Below, in pieces: positions 8,532-17,400 of a stretch of 64,000 bases of DNA (its first letter is position 1; each line of letters begins with the position of its first letter). Origin of the DNA: an uncultured bacterium (GTDB lineage: Bacteria > Bacillota_I > Bacilli_A > RFN20 > CAG-826). Position numbers and translations under genes: made by a program. The stretch covers positions 312,313-376,312 of the forward strand of contig CASFQA010000002.1 of NCBI GenBank assembly GCA_949296775.1, written 5' to 3'. The notes beneath the pieces were generated by a model. It made no database searches and was not told the origin of the DNA. It was given only the letters and a program-made list of their open reading frames with translations.

Positions 8532-9763
8532 AAGCGCTAACTATTAACGGGATTGGAAAATATTATAATTTTTTCTTGTTTTTTGGACTTTCGCTTCTGT
8601 TTTTCGGATGTTCAAACATTCTTTCTTTACAGGGATACTTAATAGTTTTAGGTGCTTCGATGTTGTACGTATCCTGTTTGCTTAAAGGTGCTTTTAAACC
8701 GAGCAAGTATTTTTGGCTTTTAGTTTGTTTTTGCGTTTCATACGCTATTTTTTCGTTTTTATCAGGAGATCGCACTGTCCGCAGCCTAATTTCGGCTTTT
8801 TCGTATTCTATATTTGTGCCAATAGGGATCTCGCTCCCTATTTTTCAAGACCCAACAAATGTTAAGTTGCGGAAAGGCATAATATGGTCTATGGCTGCTG
8901 GCTTAGCCGTTTCAGCGTTTTTTACGGTCTTGGCCACCTATTTGTATGCGGGTAGGGATCTTGGGGATATTTTAATTACTTTTTGGGATGACGAATCTAC
9001 GGTTCGGACTGGTATTCAATTGTATTTCATCCCTTTATTCTCTATTTCATTAGCTTACTTTTTCGGATGGAAACGAAGTCTACACTCTGCAACTTATTGG
9101 GTTGGATTTATTGGGTTCGCTATATTCGACATTTTTGTACTTTATTTTTCTTTGGAGATAGGCAATAGAGCCATATTTGTTTCTTTTGTCGCGCTATTTT
9201 TGTACGTGCTTATTCGAATTATCAACACCTCAAAATCTAGAACCTTCAAAATTACTTTTTTCGTTTTCCTTTCAATTGTCTTGATTGTTGCGCTTGGCCT
9301 CTTTCTTGGTATTTTGCCCGTCCCTGATTTTTTGGCAAATATTCCTGTTATAGAACGGTTTTTAAATGGAGGTTCAAATAATCGTCGTCTAAGTCTATAT
9401 ATCGATTTTATTCAAAATTTTTGGAAGTATCCGTTTGGCGGTACTTTTCACGATATAAAAGACGTTTACGTTCATAACTTTATTTTGGATATTTACACAT
9501 TCGGTGGCATTATTCCTTTTGCGTTTTTCTTGGTTCTTTTATTTTTATTTTTTAAAAACTTTAAATATCTAAATTCCAATGCATATTTGCACGACGATGT
9601 TAAATTTTTGCTGGTTGGTATCTTTTTTCTCGGAATGTTTGAGCCGCTTTTTCAGGCCAATCCGCTTTATATTTCCTTTGTTTTGTTTTTGTTTAATATC
9701 GGTTTTTCTGCTTGTCCAACCAAGATTTATCGGAGAACGCTTTTAAGACGTTTTAATGTGTAA
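8528..9763 (+). CDS. Wzy/O-antigen ligase-like polysaccharide polymerase
   Basis: 411 aa with about 10-11 hydrophobic helices spread over the whole length and a large loop between residues ~255 and 320 (containing NRRLSLYIDFIQNFWKYP and a VHNFILDIYTFGG segment). This loop and the N-x-x-L-D-x-x-x-x-G signature are typical of Wzy polymerases and WaaL-like ligases. It would join lipid-linked repeat units on the outer membrane face. Sequence in this family is poorly conserved, so the call rests on topology, the loop motif and the neighbouring flippase and glycosyltransferases. Confidence 0.75.
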   Translation: MKALTINGIGKYYNFFLFFGLSLLFFGCSNILSLQGYLIVLGASMLYVSCLLKGAFKPSKYFWLLVCFCVSYAIFSFLSGDRTVRSLISAFSYSIFVPIGISLPIFQDPTNVKLRKGIIWSMAAGLAVSAFFTVLATYLYAGRDLGDILITFWDDESTVRTGIQLYFIPLFSISLAYFFGWKRSLHSATYWVGFIGFAIFDIFVLYFSLEIGNRAIFVSFVALFLYVLIRIINTSKSRTFKITFFVFLSIVLIVALGLFLGILPVPDFLANIPVIERFLNGGSNNRRLSLYIDFIQNFWKYPFGGTFHDIKDVYVHNFILDIYTFGGIIPFAFFLVLLFLFFKNFKYLNSNAYLHDDVKFLLVGIFFLGMFEPLFQANPLYISFVLFLFNIGFSACPTKIYRRTLLRRFNV

Positions 9764-9766
9764 GTT

Positions 9767-10963
9767 ATGCCAACAAATTTTGCTCTTTCGCCTTCGGAAC
9801 GGCCAATCAACATTACATTTTGCTTTTATTTTTTGTCTGGTCATGTTGTTGCTTTTTGTGACGAACTAGACAAAAGACCTGATGTCAACTTTTCTTTTGT
9901 GTCTGTATGTGGTCCCCAAGGTCTAAAAAAAGATCTAGGAGATTTTTCTGATAGGCCTTATTTAATCAGACCATATTTGAACGATAGCGAGTTAACCAAA
10001 GCCAAACTGGCGATAAAGAAAGCCGATATTCTCATTTCTTACTGTTGCGATTTAACTAAAACTTGTTTGAGTGAATTTAATGGGAATTTATTTTTAATGT
10101 CTGAAAATTTTCTTAGAAAAAAGACTGACTTTTTTAATCCTCTTACTATCGCAAGGGCCGTCCATATTCGTTATTTGATTCGCCCGTTTGTGAAACACAA
10201 CGCTTCTCTTCTTTGTAGTGGCTTTTCTTCCTGCTTAGATTTCGGGAAAATCGGTTTGTTCAAAGGAAAGATGCATAAATGGGGATATTTCGTACAAGAC
10301 CGATATTTTTGTGAAGAGAACAGATCTTATTTTTCGGATGGGAAAATTCGTTTTTTGTGGAGTGGCAGGTTTATAAAGTGGAAACATCCGGAAATTCCGT
10401 TTTTGGTCGCTGACGTTCTCGACCGATTTGAACCTTCGCTGGATTACGAAATTACCCTTACAACTACTACTTGCGATGAACTTACGCGTTTTCTTAAGAA
10501 AATAGGTTGGCCGATAAAATATCCAAAAATAAAAGTTAAGGGCTTTTTAAAACCAGACGAATTAATTTTAGAAATGCACAAATCCGATGTCTATTTATTC
10601 CCAAGCGATTGCGGCGAAGGGTGGGGCGTTGTTTTGAGTGAAGCTATGGCTTCCGGGTGTTGTCCCATTGCGAATGTTGCTGCTGGCGCTAGCGGGTATT
10701 TAATTAAAGATGGGGCAAATGGTTTTGGTTATTCATCCCGCAGCGAGTTTATTGATGTTATAAAATCTATTGCCAAAGACAAATTTCAAATTGTAAAGAT
10801 GGGCAAGAATGCAAGAAAATTTCTTAAAGAATGTTATTGCTCAAGAGTCGCAGCTGATAATTTGCTTGCCTTTGCCAAAAACAAATTAGTAAAAGACGCT
10901 ACGTCTCCGGAACCGTTTTCTGCAGCCGACAAGAATAGCAAAGGAATATGGCTGCCAAATTGA
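9767..10963 (+). CDS. Family 4 glycosyltransferase
   Basis: 398 aa. The C-terminal half carries the GT4 donor site: RFLWSGRFIKWKHPEIP, then a GFLKPDELILEMHKSDVYLF stretch, then the E-x7-E signature in GEGWGVVLSEAMASGCCPI, followed by GYLIKDGANGFGY. These residues bind the nucleotide sugar. No membrane segment. It begins 3 bp after the polymerase-like gene and is the last gene before the fnl/cap sugar operon. It probably adds one sugar of the repeat unit; acceptor and donor are not predictable. Confidence 0.85.
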   Translation: MPTNFALSPSERPINITFCFYFLSGHVVAFCDELDKRPDVNFSFVSVCGPQGLKKDLGDFSDRPYLIRPYLNDSELTKAKLAIKKADILISYCCDLTKTCLSEFNGNLFLMSENFLRKKTDFFNPLTIARAVHIRYLIRPFVKHNASLLCSGFSSCLDFGKIGLFKGKMHKWGYFVQDRYFCEENRSYFSDGKIRFLWSGRFIKWKHPEIPFLVADVLDRFEPSLDYEITLTTTTCDELTRFLKKIGWPIKYPKIKVKGFLKPDELILEMHKSDVYLFPSDCGEGWGVVLSEAMASGCCPIANVAAGASGYLIKDGANGFGYSSRSEFIDVIKSIAKDKFQIVKMGKNARKFLKECYCSRVAADNLLAFAKNKLVKDATSPEPFSAADKNSKGIWLPN

Positions 10964-10996
10964 ATTGTTTCTTTGGTAACTTTTTTGCTGTTGCCT

Positions 10997-11024
10997 TTGT
11001 CATTTTGGTTAATATGAGTATAGT
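10997..11024 (+). promoter_or_regulatory. Promoter of the fnlABC/capEFG operon
   Basis: TTGTCA (10997-11002) and TATAGT (11019-11024) with a 16-bp spacer, followed by an AAGGAG ribosome-binding site (11043-11048) and the ATG at 11059. Confidence 0.6.
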
Positions 11025-11058
11025 ATCAACGTCAATCATATAAGGAGAAACAAACCTG

Positions 11059-12081
11059 ATGAATATACTCAAAGACAAAGTCCTCCTCATCACCGGCGGC
11101 ACTGGCTCTTTCGGCCATGCCGTGGTCGATCGTTTCCTAAACACCGACATCAAGGAAATCCGCATCCTCTCCCGCGACGAGAAGAAGCAAGACGACATGC
11201 GGAAGGCCTATGATAACGACAAACTTAAGTTCTATATCGGTGACGTGAGGAACCTTGCCTCTATCGACTATGCCTTCCGCGGCGTCGATTACGTCTTCTC
11301 GGCCGCGGCTTTAAAACAGGTCCCCTCCTGCGAGTTTTACCCGATGGAGGCGGTTCGAACCAATGTTGAAGGTTCAGATAACGTCATCACTGCCTGCGTC
11401 AAAAACAAGGTCAAGAAGGCCATCTTCCTCTCGACCGATAAAGCCGCTTATCCGATTAATGCCATGGGCATGACCAAGGCTTTGATGGAAAAGAATGTAG
11501 TCGCGCGCTCAAGGCAACTATTAGAAGGCGACACCGTCCTTTGCTTAACCCGTTATGGCAACGTCATGGCGAGCCGGGGATCGGTCATTCCTTTGTTCTT
11601 ACAGCAAATCCATGCTGGCAAACCCATCACCATCACCAATCCCGAGATGACTAGGTTCATGATGACTCTTGATGACGCGGTCGACCTAGTGCTATATGCC
11701 TTTGAGCATGGCGAACAAGGCGATCTCTTCGTTCAAAAAGCCCCGGCGGCGACCATCGACGTCTTAGCCAAGGCCATCATCGACTTAACCAACTCCAATA
11801 CGGGCATCGACTACATCGGGACCCGACATGGCGAAAAGCTTTATGAGACTTTGGTCACCCAGGAGGAAATGCTCCGGGCCGAGGATATGGGCAACTTCTT
11901 CTGCATCCACGCCGACAACCGCGACCTCAACTACGATAAATATGTCGAGAAAGGGATGAAGCGGACCATCCTCCCCGATTCCTATACCTCCCATAACACC
12001 GGACGGCTCGATGTTGAGGGAATGAAAGAACTGCTTAAGCGCCTCGAGCTCTTCGGTGGCCCAGTCAAACAGCACGAATAG
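11059..12081 (+). CDS. fnlA: UDP-GlcNAc 4,6-dehydratase/5-epimerase (first step to UDP-FucNAc)
   Basis: 340 aa. First enzyme of the FnlABC/CapEFG/WbjBCD route from UDP-N-acetyl-glucosamine to UDP-N-acetyl-L-fucosamine. It has the NAD(P)-binding TGGTGSFGHAVV loop, ILSRDEKKQDDMR, the SAAALKQVPSCEFYPMEA block and the STDKAAYPINAMGMTK active-site region of the inverting-dehydratase branch (shared with FlaA1/PseB). The two genes that follow encode the next two steps in order, which makes the branch assignment firm. Spacing to the next gene is 3 bp. Codon use is more GC-rich than in the glycosyltransferase block just upstream. Confidence 0.92.
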   Translation: MNILKDKVLLITGGTGSFGHAVVDRFLNTDIKEIRILSRDEKKQDDMRKAYDNDKLKFYIGDVRNLASIDYAFRGVDYVFSAAALKQVPSCEFYPMEAVRTNVEGSDNVITACVKNKVKKAIFLSTDKAAYPINAMGMTKALMEKNVVARSRQLLEGDTVLCLTRYGNVMASRGSVIPLFLQQIHAGKPITITNPEMTRFMMTLDDAVDLVLYAFEHGEQGDLFVQKAPAATIDVLAKAIIDLTNSNTGIDYIGTRHGEKLYETLVTQEEMLRAEDMGNFFCIHADNRDLNYDKYVEKGMKRTILPDSYTSHNTGRLDVEGMKELLKRLELFGGPVKQHE

Positions 12082-12084
12082 ACC

Positions 12085-13194
12085 ATGAAAGTCCTCGTCA
12101 CCGGCGCCTCCGGATTCATCGGGAAGAACCTTTGCCTCCGTTTGAAAGAAGCGGGAATGGAAAGCTTGCCGATTGACAAAGAAAACATCGCAGATTTAGA
12201 GAAATCCGTCAAAGCAGCCGATTTTTGCGTCCATTTAGCAGGGATAAATCGTCCGCTTGACCCAAAGGAATTTTACGACGGGAACGCCAATCTGACCTAC
12301 CGGTTGGTCGAAGCGGTCAAAGCATCCAACAAGCGCTTGCCGATCGTTTTCGCTTCCTCGACCCAAGCCGCCCTAGATAACGATTACGGCAAATCGAAGA
12401 AGATGGCTGAGGACGAGTTGTTCGCTTTTCAGCAAGAATGCTCTAACCCCGTCTATGTCTACCGGTTCTCCAATGTCTTCGGCAAATGGTGCCGGCCCAA
12501 CTACAACTCGGTGGTGGCGACCTTCTGCTACAACATCGCCCACGATTTGCCGATTAAGGTATCCGACCCCTCCGCCAGACGGGACTTCATCTATATCGAT
12601 GACATATGCGATACCGTTATCGATTTGATCAAAACCAAAGAACACAAAGGCTCAAACGAGATCCTTTACATCAAACCTTCATACGACAAGTCGATTGGGG
12701 AAATCGCCAACCTGATCCAGTCGTTTAAGGATTCCCGATCCAATTTGATGTTGCCTTATCAAGGCGATGAGTTCGATAAGAAGCTTTACGCCACCTACTT
12801 ATCTTATTTGCCGGAGGATAATTGCTTCGCCTATCCGCTTAATAGCCACGTCGATCACCGGGGGTCATTCACCGAGTTCTACCGGACCGATGGCTATGGC
12901 CAGCTAAGCGTCAACGTCTCCAAGCCCGGCATCACCAAAGGCAACCATTATCACCATACCAAAAACGAGAAATTCCTCGTCGTCAAAGGGACTTGCTCGA
13001 TTAGATTCCGGAAAGTCGGGGACACAAAGGTTTGTGAATATGTCTGCTCCGGCGATAATCTGGTGGTCGTGGATGTCCCCTGTGGGTATACCCATTCGAT
13101 AACCAACATCGGAACCGAGGATTCGGTTACCATTATGTGGGCATCCGAATTATTCGATCCCAATAACCCCGACACGATTTATGAGGAGGTATGA
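12085..13194 (+). CDS. fnlB: Bifunctional SDR-cupin enzyme of UDP-FucNAc synthesis
   Basis: 369 aa with the two-domain layout of CapF/WbjC/FnlB. The N-terminal SDR reductase has VTGASGFIGKNL at residues ~5-16 and YGKSKKMAEDEL near 98-109. A C-terminal cupin (from about residue 250, DHRGSFTEFYRTDGYGQLS) has a GNHYHHTKNEKFLVV metal site. The cupin half performs C3 epimerisation and the SDR half the reduction that yields the N-acetyl-talosamine intermediate. It sits between fnlA and fnlC with a 4-bp overlap to fnlC. All visible motifs are intact. Confidence 0.92.
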   Translation: MKVLVTGASGFIGKNLCLRLKEAGMESLPIDKENIADLEKSVKAADFCVHLAGINRPLDPKEFYDGNANLTYRLVEAVKASNKRLPIVFASSTQAALDNDYGKSKKMAEDELFAFQQECSNPVYVYRFSNVFGKWCRPNYNSVVATFCYNIAHDLPIKVSDPSARRDFIYIDDICDTVIDLIKTKEHKGSNEILYIKPSYDKSIGEIANLIQSFKDSRSNLMLPYQGDEFDKKLYATYLSYLPEDNCFAYPLNSHVDHRGSFTEFYRTDGYGQLSVNVSKPGITKGNHYHHTKNEKFLVVKGTCSIRFRKVGDTKVCEYVCSGDNLVVVDVPCGYTHSITNIGTEDSVTIMWASELFDPNNPDTIYEEV

Positions 13195-13199
13195 ACACC

Positions 13200-14327
13200 A
13201 TGGCCAATAAACTCAAGTTAATGACAATTCTCGGGACTAGACCTGAGATCATCCGTCTCTGTGAAACCATCAAAGCCTGCGATAAGTACTTTGATCATAT
13301 CTTGGTCCATACGGGTCAGAATTATGACTATGAGTTAAACCAAGTCTTCTTCGATGAACTAGGCTTAAGGGCCCCTGATTACTACCTCGACTGCGCTGGG
13401 TCGACGTTAGGGGAAACCATGGGCAACGTCATCGCCAAGTCCTATGCCTTAATCCAACAAGAGAAACCGGATGCCGTTTTGGTGTTGGGCGACACCAACA
13501 GTGCCCTCTCAGCCATCGCCGCCAAGCGGCTAAAGACACCGATATTCCATATGGAAGCGGGCAATCGGTGTTGGGATTGGAACGTGGCCGAGATGACCAA
13601 CCGGACCATCGTCGACCATATCGCCGACATCAACCTGCCTTACACCGAGAATGCCAGGCGTTACCTATTGCAGGAAGGGATCGACGGCAAGACCATCTTC
13701 GTAACCGGCTCACCGATGAAAGAGGTCTTGGATAAATACCAAGACAAAATCGATAACAGCAACGTCCTTGAGCAATTAGGTTTGGAGAAGAACAAGTACA
13801 TCGTCGTCTCCGCCCACCGGGAAGAGAACATCGATATCGAAAAGAACTTCCTTGAATTGATGGAGAGCATCAATGCCATCGCCGAGAAGTACCAGGTCCC
13901 AGTCATCTACTCCACCCATCCTCGAAGCCGGAAGTTCATCGAGAAACGGAATTTCAAGTTCCATCCATTGGTCCAAAACCTCAAGCCATTTGGCCTATTT
14001 GAATACGTTAAATTAGAGAAGAATGCTTTGTGCGTCCTATCCGACTCAGGAACCCTTACCGAGGAGTCGGCCATCGAGCAATTCCCCGGGGTGTTGATCA
14101 GAACATCGACCGAACGGCCTGAAGGCCTAGACGCCGGATCCATCGTCGTCGGCGGCATCGACAAAGAGGACGTGCTAAAAGCTACTGAACTAGCGATTGC
14201 TATGCATAATAACCACGAGCCTTTGCCATTGTCAGATTCTTACGAAGTAACCAATACATCCATTAGGGTGGTTAGGGTTATCCAAAGCTATGCCAATATC
14301 GTCAATATGACGACATGGCGGAAGTAA
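13200..14327 (+). CDS. fnlC: UDP-N-acetylglucosamine 2-epimerase family (last step to UDP-FucNAc)
   Basis: 375 aa from the chosen ATG at 13200. The AGGAGG ribosome-binding site at 13184-13189 is 10 nt from this ATG but only 1 nt from the upstream ATG at 13191, so 13200 is preferred. Non-hydrolysing 2-epimerase family: TILGTRPEIIRL, HTGQNYDYELNQVFF, VLGDTNSALSAIAA, HMEAGNRCWDWN and SAHREENI are all present. As CapG/WbjD/FnlC it converts the talosamine intermediate to UDP-N-acetyl-L-fucosamine, a common capsule sugar. It completes a full three-gene pathway. Confidence 0.92.
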   Translation: MANKLKLMTILGTRPEIIRLCETIKACDKYFDHILVHTGQNYDYELNQVFFDELGLRAPDYYLDCAGSTLGETMGNVIAKSYALIQQEKPDAVLVLGDTNSALSAIAAKRLKTPIFHMEAGNRCWDWNVAEMTNRTIVDHIADINLPYTENARRYLLQEGIDGKTIFVTGSPMKEVLDKYQDKIDNSNVLEQLGLEKNKYIVVSAHREENIDIEKNFLELMESINAIAEKYQVPVIYSTHPRSRKFIEKRNFKFHPLVQNLKPFGLFEYVKLEKNALCVLSDSGTLTEESAIEQFPGVLIRTSTERPEGLDAGSIVVGGIDKEDVLKATELAIAMHNNHEPLPLSDSYEVTNTSIRVVRVIQSYANIVNMTTWRK

Positions 14328-14406
14328 AACGGAAAATCGCCATTTCGATTAACGAACGATTCCAATTCTTTTCCCACTTCCCACTGCAACCTTAGCCTTA
14401 AGGCTA

Positions 14407-14412
14407 TATAAT
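14407..14412 (+). promoter_or_regulatory. -10 box of the helicase gene, probable leaderless start
   Basis: TATAAT ends 10 nt before the ATG at 14423 and no ribosome-binding site intervenes, so transcription should begin within about 3 nt of the start codon. Confidence 0.5.
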
Positions 14413-14422
14413 TTCTTTTGCT

Positions 14423-17400
14423 ATGCCAATCGACCAACTCAATAACCCTTCTGCCAACGACAAGATCTACCTTGATATCGAGTCCTCGAAGTCTATTTGC
14501 TATGTTAACTATCGGGCGGAGAAACTGATTAAGATTCGCCGCTCATCCAGCAAGTCCAATATCTTTTCCTTCATCAAGCGGATCTCGATCAAGAACTTCA
14601 CCGATAAGGATGTCTATAACGCCTATCTCCATTTCAATTTCCATTCCGAATCGATCTCCATCGATGACGTCCCCCTCGCTTGCCTACAAGCCCATAAGAT
14701 AACGACGGTCGATAGCTTTAACCTGATCCTTGATCCTAAATATCTTTACGATTTGTCGGAGGTCGAAGCCCTAACCGTCACCGTTTCCCTTATTGGCGAA
14801 GACAACGAAACCATCGAGTCCAAAAGCCTCGACATCCGGCTTTTGCCCATCGCCCAATCGGCGGGCGAGGATTTCGTCCCCGAATCGATCGCCTCTTTTA
14901 TCACCCCGAATGACGACGAGGTGCAGGAACTCGCCAATAAGGCCGCCTCCATCATGGAGGATAAGTACCACACCTCCTCATTCGTTGGTTATCAGACCCA
15001 TGATCCCGAGACCGTCATGCACGAATTGGACGCCCTCTACCTCGCCTTACAGCAAGCTGGCATCCATTATTCCAATCCCCCGGCATCATTCGAGAAGACC
15101 TTCCAACGGGTCCGGATGCCTAAAGACGTCATCAGCGACAAGACGGCTACCTGCTTGGATTTCTCTTTGCTGTTCGCCTCTTTGTGCGAAGCGGTGGGGC
15201 TTAATCCCTTGCTCATCATCTTGAATGACCATGCCTATAACGGGGTTTGGCTAGAGGACGTCCATTATCCTAACGCCATCTTCGACAACCTTTCCGTATT
15301 GTCCAACGACTGTTCCGATACCGACCGGCGGATGGTCTTGATCGATTCGACCAACGCCGCCTCCGGATCGGACATCAACTTCCAGGCTTCCTTATCCAAA
15401 GCCGCGGCCTTGCTTAACGTCGGCAAGTTCGATTATTGCCTTGATGTTAAGGCGGCTCGCCTGGATTACATCCTCCCCTTGCCGACCCCCCATACGGTTA
15501 ACGGCAAAACCGAGGTCAATTACGATGATGCCATCGGGACCGAATACGACGTCCCGACCGTCGCCCCTTCGGCTGGGTCGCTTTCTTTGGAATCCAAGGG
15601 CAGCAAGACCAAGTTCGACGTTTGGGAGGAAAACCTCCTCGATTTGGAGATGAGCAACAACCTCATCAACCACAAGATCGGGGCTTCTTCGGTCCAGCTT
15701 GGGGCCGACGATGTCTTCGATTTCTATTCACGGGCCAAAGACGTCGACAAGCTAAGCCTCATCCCCGACAACGATTTAAAGGCCGATGACCTCAAACGCT
15801 TCCTCGCCTTCCAATTCTCCATCGAGGATAAGAAGCGGTTCAAAGGGGCCTTTGCCTCCAAACGGGTCTATGCCTTCAATAAGAAAGGCGAGGCCGAGGA
15901 TGTCTTGATCTCTTTAGCCCGAAAGGCCTCAACCCAGATCGAGGAAAGTGGCTGCAACCCCCTCTTCTTGACTTTGGGCATGGTCCATTGGTATGACAAC
16001 AACCTGTCTAAGCAGACCATCGCCGCCCCGATCATCTTGATCCCGGCCTCGATGCCTAAACGCCGGACCGGCCCGTATTTCTCATTGGAACTGGATTTCG
16101 ATTCGGCTCAGGTCAACGCCGCCGCCTTCGAATACTTCCGCCGGGCCTTTGACATGGATTTCTCGGAGCTCGATGGCTTCTTCGAGGCCGAACGGACGGT
16201 CGATGACTTAAAGAGACTATTCAATACCATCCGGGATAAGATCGCCTCCAAAGGCAATTGGATGGTCGACGACACGACCGTGACCTTATCGCTATTCTCC
16301 TTCGCCCATTTCGTCATGTGGAACGACATGAAGACCCATCGGGACCTGTTTATCCAAAACAAAGTCGTGGCTTCGATGGTCCATGGCAAAGAGGAATACG
16401 ATACGACCCCTAAGGAGCTATATGAGAACAACCTCGACGATATCATCGCCCCCGATGACCTCGCCGTCCCTTTAAGCGCCGATTCCTCCCAGCTATTGGC
16501 CATCAAAGCCTCGGATATCGGATTGTCGTTTGTCTTGGATGGCCCCCCGGGGACCGGCAAGTCTCAAACCATCGCCAATATCATCGTCAACGCGATGTAT
16601 AAGGGCAAAAAGGTGCTTTTCGTCGCCGAGAAGGAAGTCGCCCTCGATGTCGTTAAAAACCGGTTGGATTCCTTATCTTTGGGCCGATTCTGCTTGCAGA
16701 TCCATTCGGCGAAGGCCAATAAGAAAGACGTCTTGTCTCAGTTAGGCGAATCCTTAGCCACTGGGCAGACGAGGCCGGTTGAGGGTTTTGCCGAGGAGGC
16801 TAGGAAACTGAAGGAAGAACGGGATGCTTTGAACGCGACCCTGAAGCAGATCCACGTCAAGGGGAGTTATTTCGTCTCGCCCTATACGGCTTTGATCAAG
16901 TACTTGGAGAACGAATCCTCCAAAGGCCATTGCGAGGTCTCCCCCGAATACGCCAAGTCGATCGATGAGAAGAAATATAACGAGGCCATCTCGGCCATCG
17001 AGGATATCGTGGTGCTCGGCCATAACGTCAATGGGTATTATGGCAATCCGTTTATCTACTTTTTCTGCCGGGATTACTCACTTGATTTGCGAGAGCAATT
17101 CCAAGAACGGCTTCCCTCTTTGCTCGCGGCCTTGGACGCTTTTTCGGTGGCTTACGCCTCTTTATCCAAAAAGATCGGGTTCGGGATGAAACTATCGAAG
17201 AACAATGCTTCCCGGTTGGTTTATATCCTGAACTTGATTAAGGACGATCCGAAGCTGTTCTTCCCCGACTTAATCGAAGGGGGGACCATCCTTGCCGAGG
17301 CGGCCAACATCAAATCCTATTTCGATGGATTGTTGGTATATCTGGCCTTAAAGGAAGAAGTCGGGAAGGCTTTTGATTATGGGGTATTGGAGCTACAGGC

